NCBI RefSeq assembly: GCF_900094545.1
Contig: NZ_FMAH01000026.1
Location: 32,891-96,890 of the forward strand
Length of the DNA: 64,000 nt
Reading direction: 5' to 3'
From: Martinezella miluonensis
GTDB taxonomy: Bacteria; Pseudomonadota; Alphaproteobacteria; Rhizobiales; Rhizobiaceae
The notes beneath the pieces are model-generated. The model saw nothing but the letters and a program-made list of their open reading frames with translations, had not been told where the DNA came from and made no database searches. Positions 8,891 through 15,859 of this stretch are shown here, piece after piece (within the stretch, counting starts at the first letter, position 1; each line of letters starts with the position of its first letter). The position numbers were made by a program, and so were the translations under genes.

Positions 8891-9903
8891 CGGCCGGCCG
8901 CAAGCCTTTCGGCGAATTCGATCGCCTCGATCAGGCTGCGTTCATTGGCAATGCCCTTGCCGGCGATGTCGAAAGCCGTGCCGTGATCGACGGAGGTGCG
9001 CACGATCGGCAGGCCAAGCGTGATGTTGACGCCGGAAAGATCCATCCACCTTCCCGTTGCCGGATCGATTTCGAACCCCAGCAGCTTGACCGGGATATGG
9101 CCCTGATCGTGATACATCGCGACAACCGCATCATATTGGCCAGCGCGCAGCTTGACGAAGACGGTATCGCCGGGGACGGGGCCGACGATATCGAGCCCGT
9201 CGGATACTGCCTTGGCGATGGTGGGCGCGGAGATGTCGATATCCTGACGGCCGAAGAGCCCGCCTTCGCCGGCATGCGGATTGAGCGCCGCCACCGCAAT
9301 CTTCGGCCTGGCGATGCCGAGATGCTTGAGTGCCTGGTCGGTCAAGTCGATGACGAGCCGCAGCCGCTCAGGCGTCAGGCGCTTTGGCACATCCTCCAGT
9401 GCGACATGGGTGGTGACGTGGCTGACGCGCATATTGCCATGGGCCAGCATCATGACAGAGCCGCGCGCGCCGGTGAGTTCCGCCAGCAGTTCGGTGTGGC
9501 CGGCATAGTGGAAGCCGGCCTTGTTCAATGCTTCCTTGTTGAGCGGCGCAGTGACGATACCACCGACCTTGCCCGACATGGCGAGCTGAACGCCCTTTTC
9601 GACCGCCTTGAAGGCCATGCGGCCGCCATCGGCTGAAAGTTGGCCGGGCAGGATCGGTTCGCCTTCGGCATCGGCCTGAATGAAGCAGAGGTTCGGCCAG
9701 CCGCTCTCCATCTGCGCTTCAGGGATCTTGATATCGAGGCCGAGCTGCTGTTCGGCGAAGCGCAGGGCAGGGCCGCTGCCGATAATCGTTAGTTTCAACT
9801 TACCGTCGTCAAGCCTGTCCTTCAGTTGGGCTGCGGCCTTGACGATGATTTCCGGGCCGATGCCGGCGGGATCGCCCATGGTGATTGCAAGGTGCCGCGT
9901 CAT
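8887..9903 (-). CDS. pdxA2: PdxA2-type 4-phosphate dehydrogenase (four-carbon sugar acid catabolism)
   Basis: A 338-aa PdxA-family dehydrogenase starting MTRHLAITMGDPAGIGPEI. It carries the metal and substrate residues in TAPLNKEALNKAGFHYAGHT, AALNPHAGEGG and AMYHDQGHIPVK. PdxA itself makes pyridoxal phosphate. Copies joined to a DUF1537 kinase, as here with a 4-bp overlap (9900-9903), belong to the PdxA2 group. That group oxidises and decarboxylates D-threonate or D-erythronate 4-phosphate to dihydroxyacetone phosphate. The context therefore argues for sugar-acid catabolism over vitamin B6 synthesis. The paralogue choice is inferred. Confidence 0.85.
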   Translation of the reverse strand: MTRHLAITMGDPAGIGPEIIVKAAAQLKDRLDDGKLKLTIIGSGPALRFAEQQLGLDIKIPEAQMESGWPNLCFIQADAEGEPILPGQLSADGGRMAFKAVEKGVQLAMSGKVGGIVTAPLNKEALNKAGFHYAGHTELLAELTGARGSVMMLAHGNMRVSHVTTHVALEDVPKRLTPERLRLVIDLTDQALKHLGIARPKIAVAALNPHAGEGGLFGRQDIDISAPTIAKAVSDGLDIVGPVPGDTVFVKLRAGQYDAVVAMYHDQGHIPVKLLGFEIDPATGRWMDLSGVNITLGLPIVRTSVDHGTAFDIAGKGIANERSLIEAIEFAERLAAGR

Positions 9904-11081
9904 GGTTCTTCTCCTCCGGCGATCAGCGCGTTTTCATTCAGGAGATCGCGCCATAGGGTGGGGCCGCCGAATGCGCCTGATTTGGAGATGACCGTGGTCC
10001 CTTGCCACGGGCCGCCGACAATCGTCGAGCGCGGCAGGCCGGGCGCTGCCTGGCCGGTGATGCTGAGGGCGGTGACGCTGAGCGCCGAGCAAAGATTGCG
10101 TAGAGTCTCGCCACCGGCGACAATCAATGTGGCGGGAGCAGGCAGTGCACTCGCTATGCTGCCGAAGGTTGCCGCGATGCGCTTTGCTGCATCGTCGCGA
10201 TCAAGCCCCGCCGGCAGATCGAGGCTGACCATGGCGACACCGCTCTGCTGGATCTGGCGATCGACGGCGTCGGCGTCCGCACCTTCCGCAAGCTTCAGCC
10301 AATAGGGGCCGCATGCCTGGAGTTGCGCCAGCGTGATTGGCTGGTCCGAGCCGAACAGGCCGAGCACCGGCCTTTGCAGCCGGCGCGAAACGGGCACGGC
10401 CGGCGCCGGGCGCTTTTTGCCTGAGGGTTTTTCGGGATGAGGGCGATGATGCGTCGCCAGGTCGATATTCCGTGCAAGGGCCCGGGCCAGCCCGCCGGTG
10501 CCGCTCCAAAGGACCGGTCCCTCCAGCTGCGATGATACCCATGCGATGACGGCGTCCAGATCGTCGTCCGAATGGGCATCGAAAACATGGATGCCATCGG
10601 GAATGAGCTGGTTTTCAACGCCAGGCGTCGTGTTGAAGGCAGGCAGTCCTTCGGCTCGCAAGTGAGCGACCAGATCGCCGCTGACATCGCGCCAGGCGTC
10701 TTTCCCGGCAAACAGCACCTGCCGTCCGCCCCTTGTGTGCCGTCCGTGATGCGGAAAAGCCGGCGCGAGGATGCAATGCCGCCAGTGGCCGAGCCGGAAA
10801 CAGGCAGCGAGCTCCACCGCCCAGGGGCCGCGAAACAGGCTATCCACCTTCTTGAAGGCAAGATCGGCACCCTCCAGCAGCGGCGCGATGCCGCCGACGA
10901 TAATCTCAGCTTCGGCAGCCGTTTTCTCGCGCGTGCCGCTGTCGATCGCCAGATAATCCGGCAGGCTTGCCGGCAGCGCATCTTCGCGCTGCACCTCGAT
11001 CGGCCCGTAGACACCGACGAATTCGACTGCGGTATCGAGCGCGCCTGTGAGATCGTCAGCGATGAGGCGGAGGGTGGGCAT
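9900..11081 (-). CDS. Four-carbon acid sugar kinase (DUF1537; DtnK/OtnK type)
   Basis: A 393-aa kinase of the DUF1537 family. The N-terminal domain begins LRLIADDLTGALDTAVEF, with the Asp pair typical of the family. KKVDSLFRGPWAVEL follows near residue 98. The C-terminal nucleotide-binding domain contains IVAGGETLRNLC and AAPGLPRSTIVGGPWQG. It should phosphorylate threonate or erythronate at O4 to feed the adjacent PdxA2 dehydrogenase. The two reading frames overlap by 4 bp, so they are translationally coupled. No dedicated transporter or epimerase gene lies beside them. Confidence 0.85.
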   Translation of the reverse strand: MPTLRLIADDLTGALDTAVEFVGVYGPIEVQREDALPASLPDYLAIDSGTREKTAAEAEIIVGGIAPLLEGADLAFKKVDSLFRGPWAVELAACFRLGHWRHCILAPAFPHHGRHTRGGRQVLFAGKDAWRDVSGDLVAHLRAEGLPAFNTTPGVENQLIPDGIHVFDAHSDDDLDAVIAWVSSQLEGPVLWSGTGGLARALARNIDLATHHRPHPEKPSGKKRPAPAVPVSRRLQRPVLGLFGSDQPITLAQLQACGPYWLKLAEGADADAVDRQIQQSGVAMVSLDLPAGLDRDDAAKRIAATFGSIASALPAPATLIVAGGETLRNLCSALSVTALSITGQAAPGLPRSTIVGGPWQGTTVISKSGAFGGPTLWRDLLNENALIAGGEEP

Positions 11082-11323
11082 GAACTTAACGAGCCTTCAG
11101 CGGGCCTTGCGGGTATCGGATATGGACGTGAAAGCCAAACCTTACGGCTGTTCGGACGAAGCGCAATCTTCAGCCTTCCATGAAGGATGTCAACGGGTTG
11201 CTTTGTCAACGCTTCATTGATCCTGGCTGCGACATTCGTTGAGTTTACTCCGTGGCGCATATACGGATATGCTTGTATCTGAACGATGCAGCGGGTTGCT
11301 CCCGCCGCTTCAAGGAGGGCTGG

Positions 11324-11671
11324 GTGAGTTACGATTTCCATGTGGGCCAGAAGGTCGTCTGTATCGATGACAAGTTCAAGCATGTCAGCATCGATCAGCT
11401 GATCCGCAAGGGGACGATCTACACCATCCGCTGGGTCGGCGAATACACGCATTATGTCGACGGCACCTTCATCGGCGTGAAGCTCGAGGAGATCCATCGC
11501 GGCAATGATGACGGCCCGGAAGGTTATGGCGCTGCCGACATGCCCTATCGCGCCAGCCGCTTCCGCCCGCTGGTGAAGGACAAGATCGCCTCGCTCAGAA
11601 AGCTGCTGGCACCGACGCCCGATGCGCCGGCCGAGCCGAAGGTCAAGACCAAGAAGACGGAAAAGGTCTGA
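11324..11671 (+). CDS. Small hypothetical protein, GTG start
   Basis: A 115-aa protein beginning (V)SYDFHVGQKVVCIDDKF. I chose the GTG at 11324 because AAGGAGG at 11312-11318 is an ideal ribosome binding site. A longer frame from 11252 has no such site. The first 60 residues look beta-rich, with GTIYTIRWVGEYTH. The C-terminal tail is charged, Lys- and Pro-rich (KVKTKKTEK). It resembles conserved rhizobial proteins of unknown function. No neighbour explains its role. Confidence 0.7.
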   Translation: MSYDFHVGQKVVCIDDKFKHVSIDQLIRKGTIYTIRWVGEYTHYVDGTFIGVKLEEIHRGNDDGPEGYGAADMPYRASRFRPLVKDKIASLRKLLAPTPDAPAEPKVKTKKTEKV

Positions 11672-11695
11672 TGGCGGGCGTCGCCGACCTGCGAA

Positions 11696-12760
11696 CTAGG
11701 CCTGCCGCGCCCGCGCAAGCCCATGCTCGATCAGGCGGCCAACGAGCTCCGGATAGGAAATGCCCGAGGCGCCCATGGCCTTGGGATACATGCTGATGTT
11801 GGTGAAGCCCGGCATGGTGTTGATCTCGTTGATGACGACGCTTCCATCCGGCGCCAAGAAGAAATCGACGCGCGCCAGCCCTTCGCAGCCGAGCGCGCGG
11901 AAGCCATCCGCCGCCATCCGCTTCAGCACGTCTGCCGTCTCGGCCGGAATATCCGCCGGCACGGTGACGACGGCGCCGTCCTGATCGAGATATTTCGCCT
12001 CGTAGGAGTAGAAGCCATGCGCCGGCGCCGTGGCGATCTCGCCCGGCACCGAGACGAAGAGCGTACCATCAGGCTCTTCCAGAACAGCGCATTCGATCTC
12101 GCGGGCGCGGACGAACTCCTCGACCAGCACCTTGCGGTCATGCCGGAAGGCCTCGGCCAGCGCGCTTTCGAACTCTGCGGCATCCTGCACCTTGCTGACG
12201 CCGACCGACGAGCCCTGGCGCGTCGGCTTGACGAAGACGGGCGAGCCGAGCGTGGCTGCGATCTCATCGAAATCGGGCTTTTCGCCGCGCGTTAGCGTGA
12301 CGGAGCGGGCCACCGGCAGGCCGGCCTCGCGCAGCAGGCGCTTTGCCATATCCTTATCGATTGCGTTTGCCGAGCCCAGAATGCCGCAGCCGACGAGGGG
12401 GAGGCCGACGATCTGGGCGAGGCCCTGAATGGAGCCATCCTCGCCGTTCAGCCCATGCAGCACCGGAAACAGCACGTCGACCGCAGGCAGTTCGCGCGCG
12501 TCCGAGCCTTCCAGCGCCATCAGTCGCCCCTTGCCGCCCGGAGCCAGGCAGACTTCCGTGCCTTCATAGGCAATCGGCTCCGGCAGCGCGCCGCCCTTTT
12601 CCGTAACCAGCAGCCAGCGCCCGGCGCGATCGATCAGGATCGGCACGATCTCGTATCTCCCGCCGTCGATCGCCTTGATGACATTGCGGGCCGACATGAC
12701 GGAAACCTCATGCTCGGTGGACTGACCGCCAAACAGAACGGCGACGCGTAGTTTCGACAT
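11696..12760 (-). CDS. ddl: D-alanine--D-alanine ligase
   Basis: A 354-aa ATP-grasp ligase that joins two D-Ala for the peptidoglycan precursor. Family signatures include VLFGGQSTEHEVSVMSA at the N-terminus and FPVLHGLNGEDGSIQGL (HGxxGEDG). Also present are KPTRQGSSVGVSKV and the metal site GLARVDFFL with INEINTMPGFT. Its length is typical of the DdlA type. It stands alone here and not inside a mur operon, so it may be one of two ddl copies in the genome. Its promoter lies in the gap before the AT-rich reverse transcriptase island. Confidence 0.93.
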   Translation of the reverse strand: MSKLRVAVLFGGQSTEHEVSVMSARNVIKAIDGGRYEIVPILIDRAGRWLLVTEKGGALPEPIAYEGTEVCLAPGGKGRLMALEGSDARELPAVDVLFPVLHGLNGEDGSIQGLAQIVGLPLVGCGILGSANAIDKDMAKRLLREAGLPVARSVTLTRGEKPDFDEIAATLGSPVFVKPTRQGSSVGVSKVQDAAEFESALAEAFRHDRKVLVEEFVRAREIECAVLEEPDGTLFVSVPGEIATAPAHGFYSYEAKYLDQDGAVVTVPADIPAETADVLKRMAADGFRALGCEGLARVDFFLAPDGSVVINEINTMPGFTNISMYPKAMGASGISYPELVGRLIEHGLARARQA

Positions 12761-12888
12761 TGAGGCTTCTCTCCCGGGGCAAGATGGATGTGATGGGAGA
12801 AGGGTTTAAATGGGGGATTGCAGCTAAATTGGGGAGGGGGTGGGGGTGGCCGTGCTTTCGGGAACTGTGTTTGTGTGTGGACCAAATA

Positions 12889-12917
12889 TTGCACATGTAA
12901 TTTTACTAGGCCACCCG
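12889..12917 (+). repeat. Left copy of imperfect direct repeat flanking the RT island
   Basis: This 29-bp sequence matches 15133-15162 in about 24 of 30 aligned positions, with one gap and five mismatches. The match includes an uninterrupted TGTAATTTT. The two copies bracket the AT-rich SLATT and reverse transcriptase genes. The rest of 12761-12888 holds only the ddl promoter side and a G-rich tract at 12830-12857. Confidence 0.5.
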
Positions 12918-13042
12918 CATTGTTTTGTAAGAGGTCAATGGTCGTAACTCACAAAGCTCGTAGGTTTGTTAGATCCATATCACGCGAGTAAATACTTACC
13001 CGATCTAGTTGAAAAGAATCCCTTTGTAGCTTACTTAAGTTT

Positions 13043-13173
13043 TGGTCCGGGCGGAGTGAAGAAATTCACTAGCTCACGTATGTGGGTTATGGTTATCAAG
13101 AGAGGTTCGCCTGAGCTTATGCTGCATTCGTTTTACGAGTGCTTAGTCGCTATGAGTGTTTGCGTCCGGACCA
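13043..13173 (+). ncRNA. Candidate structured RNA upstream of the SLATT-RT genes
   Basis: An 11-bp helix can form between 13043-13053 and 13163-13173, with one G-U pair. Just inside it lies a perfect 6-bp hairpin capped by a GAAA tetraloop (13055-13070). Further in is a 7-bp hairpin, with one G-U pair, at 13124-13142. A further 6-bp pairing (12970-12975 with 13002-13007) lies 5' of the closed unit. No credible gene covers the stretch. Reverse transcriptases of defence systems often use a noncoding RNA encoded directly upstream. Transcription and function are not shown, and a 5' UTR regulatory fold is the alternative. Confidence 0.4.
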
Positions 13174-13194
13174 CCTCAGAATTTTTGGTTTATC

Positions 13195-13782
13195 ATGATG
13201 GCAGCATCCACGATTGATAACATTAACGACCGTATATGGATAACCTCTAGGGTCCGGATGATTGCCGAGAGCAAGGCGTTGAGGAATCAAAAATTTAGTT
13301 ATGTTGCCGTAACTTATTACTCTCTATTTACAGTAATTTTATCAATATTCTCTGCTTATTATACCAAATCATATCCACTGTTGGAGCAGATTAATCTTTC
13401 AGCTTCTGTTGTTGTACTGGTCGCTTCTCTAGTTGCGGGCGGCTTCCGATTTGAGGCGAGTGCGTCTTTTTATCGGGAATGTTACTTGAAACTTCAAAGG
13501 CTTCATGCAGAAGATCTGTCGCCGTTAGATAAATCAAGGCAATACAACGAAATACTATGGGATTACCCTAATCATTCTAATAGAGATTACTATGATTTCC
13601 TTGTTAGCCAAATTTGCTTTGAAGGAAATAAGCTCAAAAATGGCGATCACGAACTAAATTATACGTATTGCATGTTGTTTTCGTATTTATTTAGGCGCGT
13701 TATATACTATGGGGTGCTAGCGATCCTCTTTTTTGTCCCATTGTTGTTTCTCTTTGCTCCTTTCATTTTGCTCATGGGCTAA
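13195..13782 (+). CDS. SLATT-domain-like membrane protein, predicted effector of the RT system
   Basis: A 195-aa protein. A polar, charged N-terminal helix contains NDRIWITSRVRMIAESKAL. A hydrophobic helix follows (about 36-57, YYSLFTVILSIFS) and then a second (about 68-86, SASVVVLVASLVAG). A charged helical middle and a hydrophobic C-terminal segment (VIYYGVLAILFFVPLL) complete it. This is the layout of SLATT proteins, two-helix membrane effectors thought to form pores when triggered. One SLATT family is known from comparative genomics to be coupled to reverse transcriptases, as here. The start is uncertain: ATGs at 13195 and 13198 lack a clear ribosome binding site, and a GTG at 13156 is possible. 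Composition is much AT-richer than the flanks. Confidence 0.7.
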   Translation: MMAASTIDNINDRIWITSRVRMIAESKALRNQKFSYVAVTYYSLFTVILSIFSAYYTKSYPLLEQINLSASVVVLVASLVAGGFRFEASASFYRECYLKLQRLHAEDLSPLDKSRQYNEILWDYPNHSNRDYYDFLVSQICFEGNKLKNGDHELNYTYCMLFSYLFRRVIYYGVLAILFFVPLLFLFAPFILLMG

Positions 13783-13786
13783 ATAA

Positions 13787-15109
13787 ATGAAAGCGAAGGA
13801 TGTTTTTGAGCAAGAGTTCGCATTTGAACGACTGATGGCGATTTTTGATGATCGCATCTCGGAGACTTCCACGGTAGGAAAAGACGGGGTTCATCCCTCC
13901 GCTTTCACTCAGTCATTAGACAGTGAGATAGGTCGGATAGCGGAGAAAGTCAGAAACGGCACTTACCATTTTACGGCGTTTAAACAGAAGCTAATCTTAA
14001 AAGGTCCCCGCAAGCCCCCTCGCGAGATCTCCATAGCAACCGTCAGAGACCGGGTTACCCTACGTGCTCTCACTAATGCGCTGATGTCAATCTTTGGAGA
14101 CGCGCGTCTGCCGCCTGCACATTATATCATCGAGGAAATTTCTGATTTCATTCGGCCGTTAAACGATGACTATTCATTTATCCAAATAGACATCAAAGAT
14201 TTTTATCCGAGTGTTGTGCATGATGAGTTGATGCATCGGCTGAGAAGGCGAATACGCTACAAGCCATTCCTCAATCTTATCCTCAAGGCGGTTCAAACAC
14301 CCACTGGCGACGTTGATCGAGGCGATCGTAACCCTATCGGAATCCCGCAGGGTCTTAGCGTCTCAAATATTCTCTCTTCGATTTACATGACCGATTTTGA
14401 CTCGACGGCGCAATCTAAGTTTACTTACTTCAGATATGTTGATGACATTATTATTGTTTGTAAAACGTTGGAGGCTAAGCGTAATTTCCGGCTAGTTAGT
14501 CGGCGGCTGGAGCGAATAGGTCTTCGCTGCCACCAACTGACCGACAATAGCAAGACCAAGATAGTTCCGCTCTCAAAGGGGGTGGACTACTTAGGCTATC
14601 ATCTCACGCCATCGTTAATATCTGTTCGGAAGAGCTCTTATCGTAGGATGATCGAAAATATCATGACTGTCGTAACGAGCGCAAAATATAATGCAAACCA
14701 GGCGAAGATATTGATGAGACTGAACTTGAAGATCACGGGCTGTATCTTCAATGGCAAGCGAATGGGCTGGATGTTCTTTTTCTCTATGACTGAGGACATC
14801 AAACAGCTTCAGAGGCTTGATGCTTTCGTCTCTCGGGCATGGCGGCGCCTAGGGATGGAACAATATGGACACCCAAAGCGGTTCGTAAAGGCTTATCACG
14901 AGATCAAGTTTAATCTCTCTGGTTCACGATATATTCCTCATTTTGACGATTATACGATGGATCAAAAAATGGAACTTATCTCTGTTATGCTTGTGAGGGA
15001 TATCGCTGAGATTGCTACTTGGACACCGGATCGAATCAACAGGCAGTTCTTGCGATTAATTAAAAAGGAAGTGGCGGAGCTTGAAAAGGATATTACTCCG
15101 CTCAGTTAA
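13787..15109 (+). CDS. Reverse transcriptase, probable phage-defence type
   Basis: A 440-aa protein with a complete RT core. RNGTYHFTAFKQKLI and KPPREISIATVRDRV lie at the N-terminus. The catalytic block A is QIDIKDFYPSV (D135), followed by GIPQGLSVSNILSSIY (186-200) and the active site YFRYVDD (Y217-D220). KIVPLSKGVDYLGYHL follows. The remaining 160 residues are helical and thumb-like. No intron maturase or endonuclease domain and no group II intron RNA are visible, so this is not a mobile intron. It starts 4 bp after the SLATT stop, so the pair is one operon. AT-rich codons such as TTA and ATA point to horizontal transfer. The exact DRT/UG class cannot be assigned by eye. Confidence 0.88.
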   Translation: MKAKDVFEQEFAFERLMAIFDDRISETSTVGKDGVHPSAFTQSLDSEIGRIAEKVRNGTYHFTAFKQKLILKGPRKPPREISIATVRDRVTLRALTNALMSIFGDARLPPAHYIIEEISDFIRPLNDDYSFIQIDIKDFYPSVVHDELMHRLRRRIRYKPFLNLILKAVQTPTGDVDRGDRNPIGIPQGLSVSNILSSIYMTDFDSTAQSKFTYFRYVDDIIIVCKTLEAKRNFRLVSRRLERIGLRCHQLTDNSKTKIVPLSKGVDYLGYHLTPSLISVRKSSYRRMIENIMTVVTSAKYNANQAKILMRLNLKITGCIFNGKRMGWMFFFSMTEDIKQLQRLDAFVSRAWRRLGMEQYGHPKRFVKAYHEIKFNLSGSRYIPHFDDYTMDQKMELISVMLVRDIAEIATWTPDRINRQFLRLIKKEVAELEKDITPLS

Positions 15110-15132
15110 ACATTCAGGCTGCGCAGGTGGAG

Positions 15133-15162
15133 TTGCCCATTGTAATTTTCCTCGGCTATCCG
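15133..15162 (+). repeat. Right copy of imperfect direct repeat flanking the RT island
   Basis: This is the partner of 12889-12917. It lies 24 bp after the reverse transcriptase stop and about 57 bp beyond the 3' end of tRNA-Thr. The pair may be remnants of an insertion or attachment event. Confidence 0.5.
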
Positions 15163-15219
15163 TTGCGGAAGGCTGATTAAAAATCATGCCTGGAGAGTTT
15201 AGATTTTCAGAGAAAAAAC

Positions 15220-15294
15220 TGGTGCTGCTAGAGAGATTTGAACTCTCGGCCTCTCCCTTACCAAGGGAGTGCTCTACCCCTGAGCTATAGCAGC
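15220..15294 (-). tRNA. tRNA-Thr (anticodon GGT), CCA encoded
   Basis: On the minus strand the sequence begins GCTGCTATAGCTCAGGGG and ends TAGCAGCACCA. It forms a 7-bp acceptor stem, a D-arm with TAGCTCAG, and an anticodon stem CTCCC/GGGAG around TTGGTAA (anticodon GGT, reading ACC/ACT). The T-arm has GTTCAAATC. The encoded CCA occupies 15220-15222. Its 3' end faces the reverse transcriptase gene, and tRNA 3' ends are common insertion sites. Confidence 0.95.
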
Positions 15295-15449
15295 AATCCG
15301 TGGCGCGGGTAGGTGCGCCGTATTGGGCGAGGCGGCTATTGCCATAGGTCGGGGCGGAGTGCAAGCCGCAAATTGCAAGTTCTTTGAAAGATCGTTGGAA
15401 AAAATGTGTCGGTCTTTTGAAGGCTGAGGTTTTCGGCTATGGAAAAGCC

Positions 15450-15698
15450 ATGGGTGCAGACAAGACGAAAATCGATGAAGGGCAGGCTTTGCAGGGTGGT
15501 TCGACGCCCGGTGAGGCAGGCGAAGGCGTGAAGCAGATCACCGAGGCGGATCGGCGGCGGGAGCGTGCGGCGCAGAAGCTCAGGGAAAATCTTTCGCGGC
15601 GCAAACAGCAGGTCCGGGCACGCCGCGCCGGCCAGGCCGACGAGACGGATGGGCTGCCGGCGGCAAAAGCAAAGACTGCAAAAACAGGGGATGAGTAG
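15450..15698 (+). CDS. Small charged hypothetical protein upstream of murA
   Basis: An 82-aa hydrophilic protein starting MGADKTKIDEGQALQGG. A strongly basic helical segment follows (RRRERAAQKLRENLSRRKQQV), and the tail is KAKTAKTGDE. I chose the ATG at 15450 because GGAAAAG precedes it and the segment before it is not protein-like. No domain is recognised. A similar short gene is often found beside murA in rhizobia, which I state from memory. A 161-bp gap with no strong signals separates it from murA. Confidence 0.55.
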   Translation: MGADKTKIDEGQALQGGSTPGEAGEGVKQITEADRRRERAAQKLRENLSRRKQQVRARRAGQADETDGLPAAKAKTAKTGDE

Positions 15699-15859
15699 GG
15701 CGTTGCCGCAAAAATGGACGAATCGCAATGATTGATGTCGCCCATCATCAAACGAATTGAAGCCTTCATCTATTTCGTCTAAACAGCGCTCTCTCCCCAA
15801 ATGCGTGGAATTTGGCGCACGGAACTTCAGGAAAGGCGGGCCTCGCCCGTATTGCACAT

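Noticed and set aside
12918..13194. Classical retron msr-msd
   Set aside because: Closing helix and hairpins are present, but I see no clear msr branching-G context and no retron-type RT motif. It is kept as a generic structured RNA candidate.
12966..13217. 83-aa frame ahead of the SLATT gene
   Set aside because: It begins with TTG, has no ribosome binding site, overlaps the SLATT start and covers the strong RNA pairings. A tiny real gene cannot be fully excluded.
13787..15109. Group II intron ORF
   Set aside because: No maturase X or endonuclease domain and no intron domain V/VI-like RNA near the ends. A partner membrane gene is present instead.
15220..15294. tRNA-Thr 3' end as duplicated attachment site
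   Set aside because: No copy of the tRNA 3' sequence was found on the left side of the island. The direct repeats found lie outside the tRNA.
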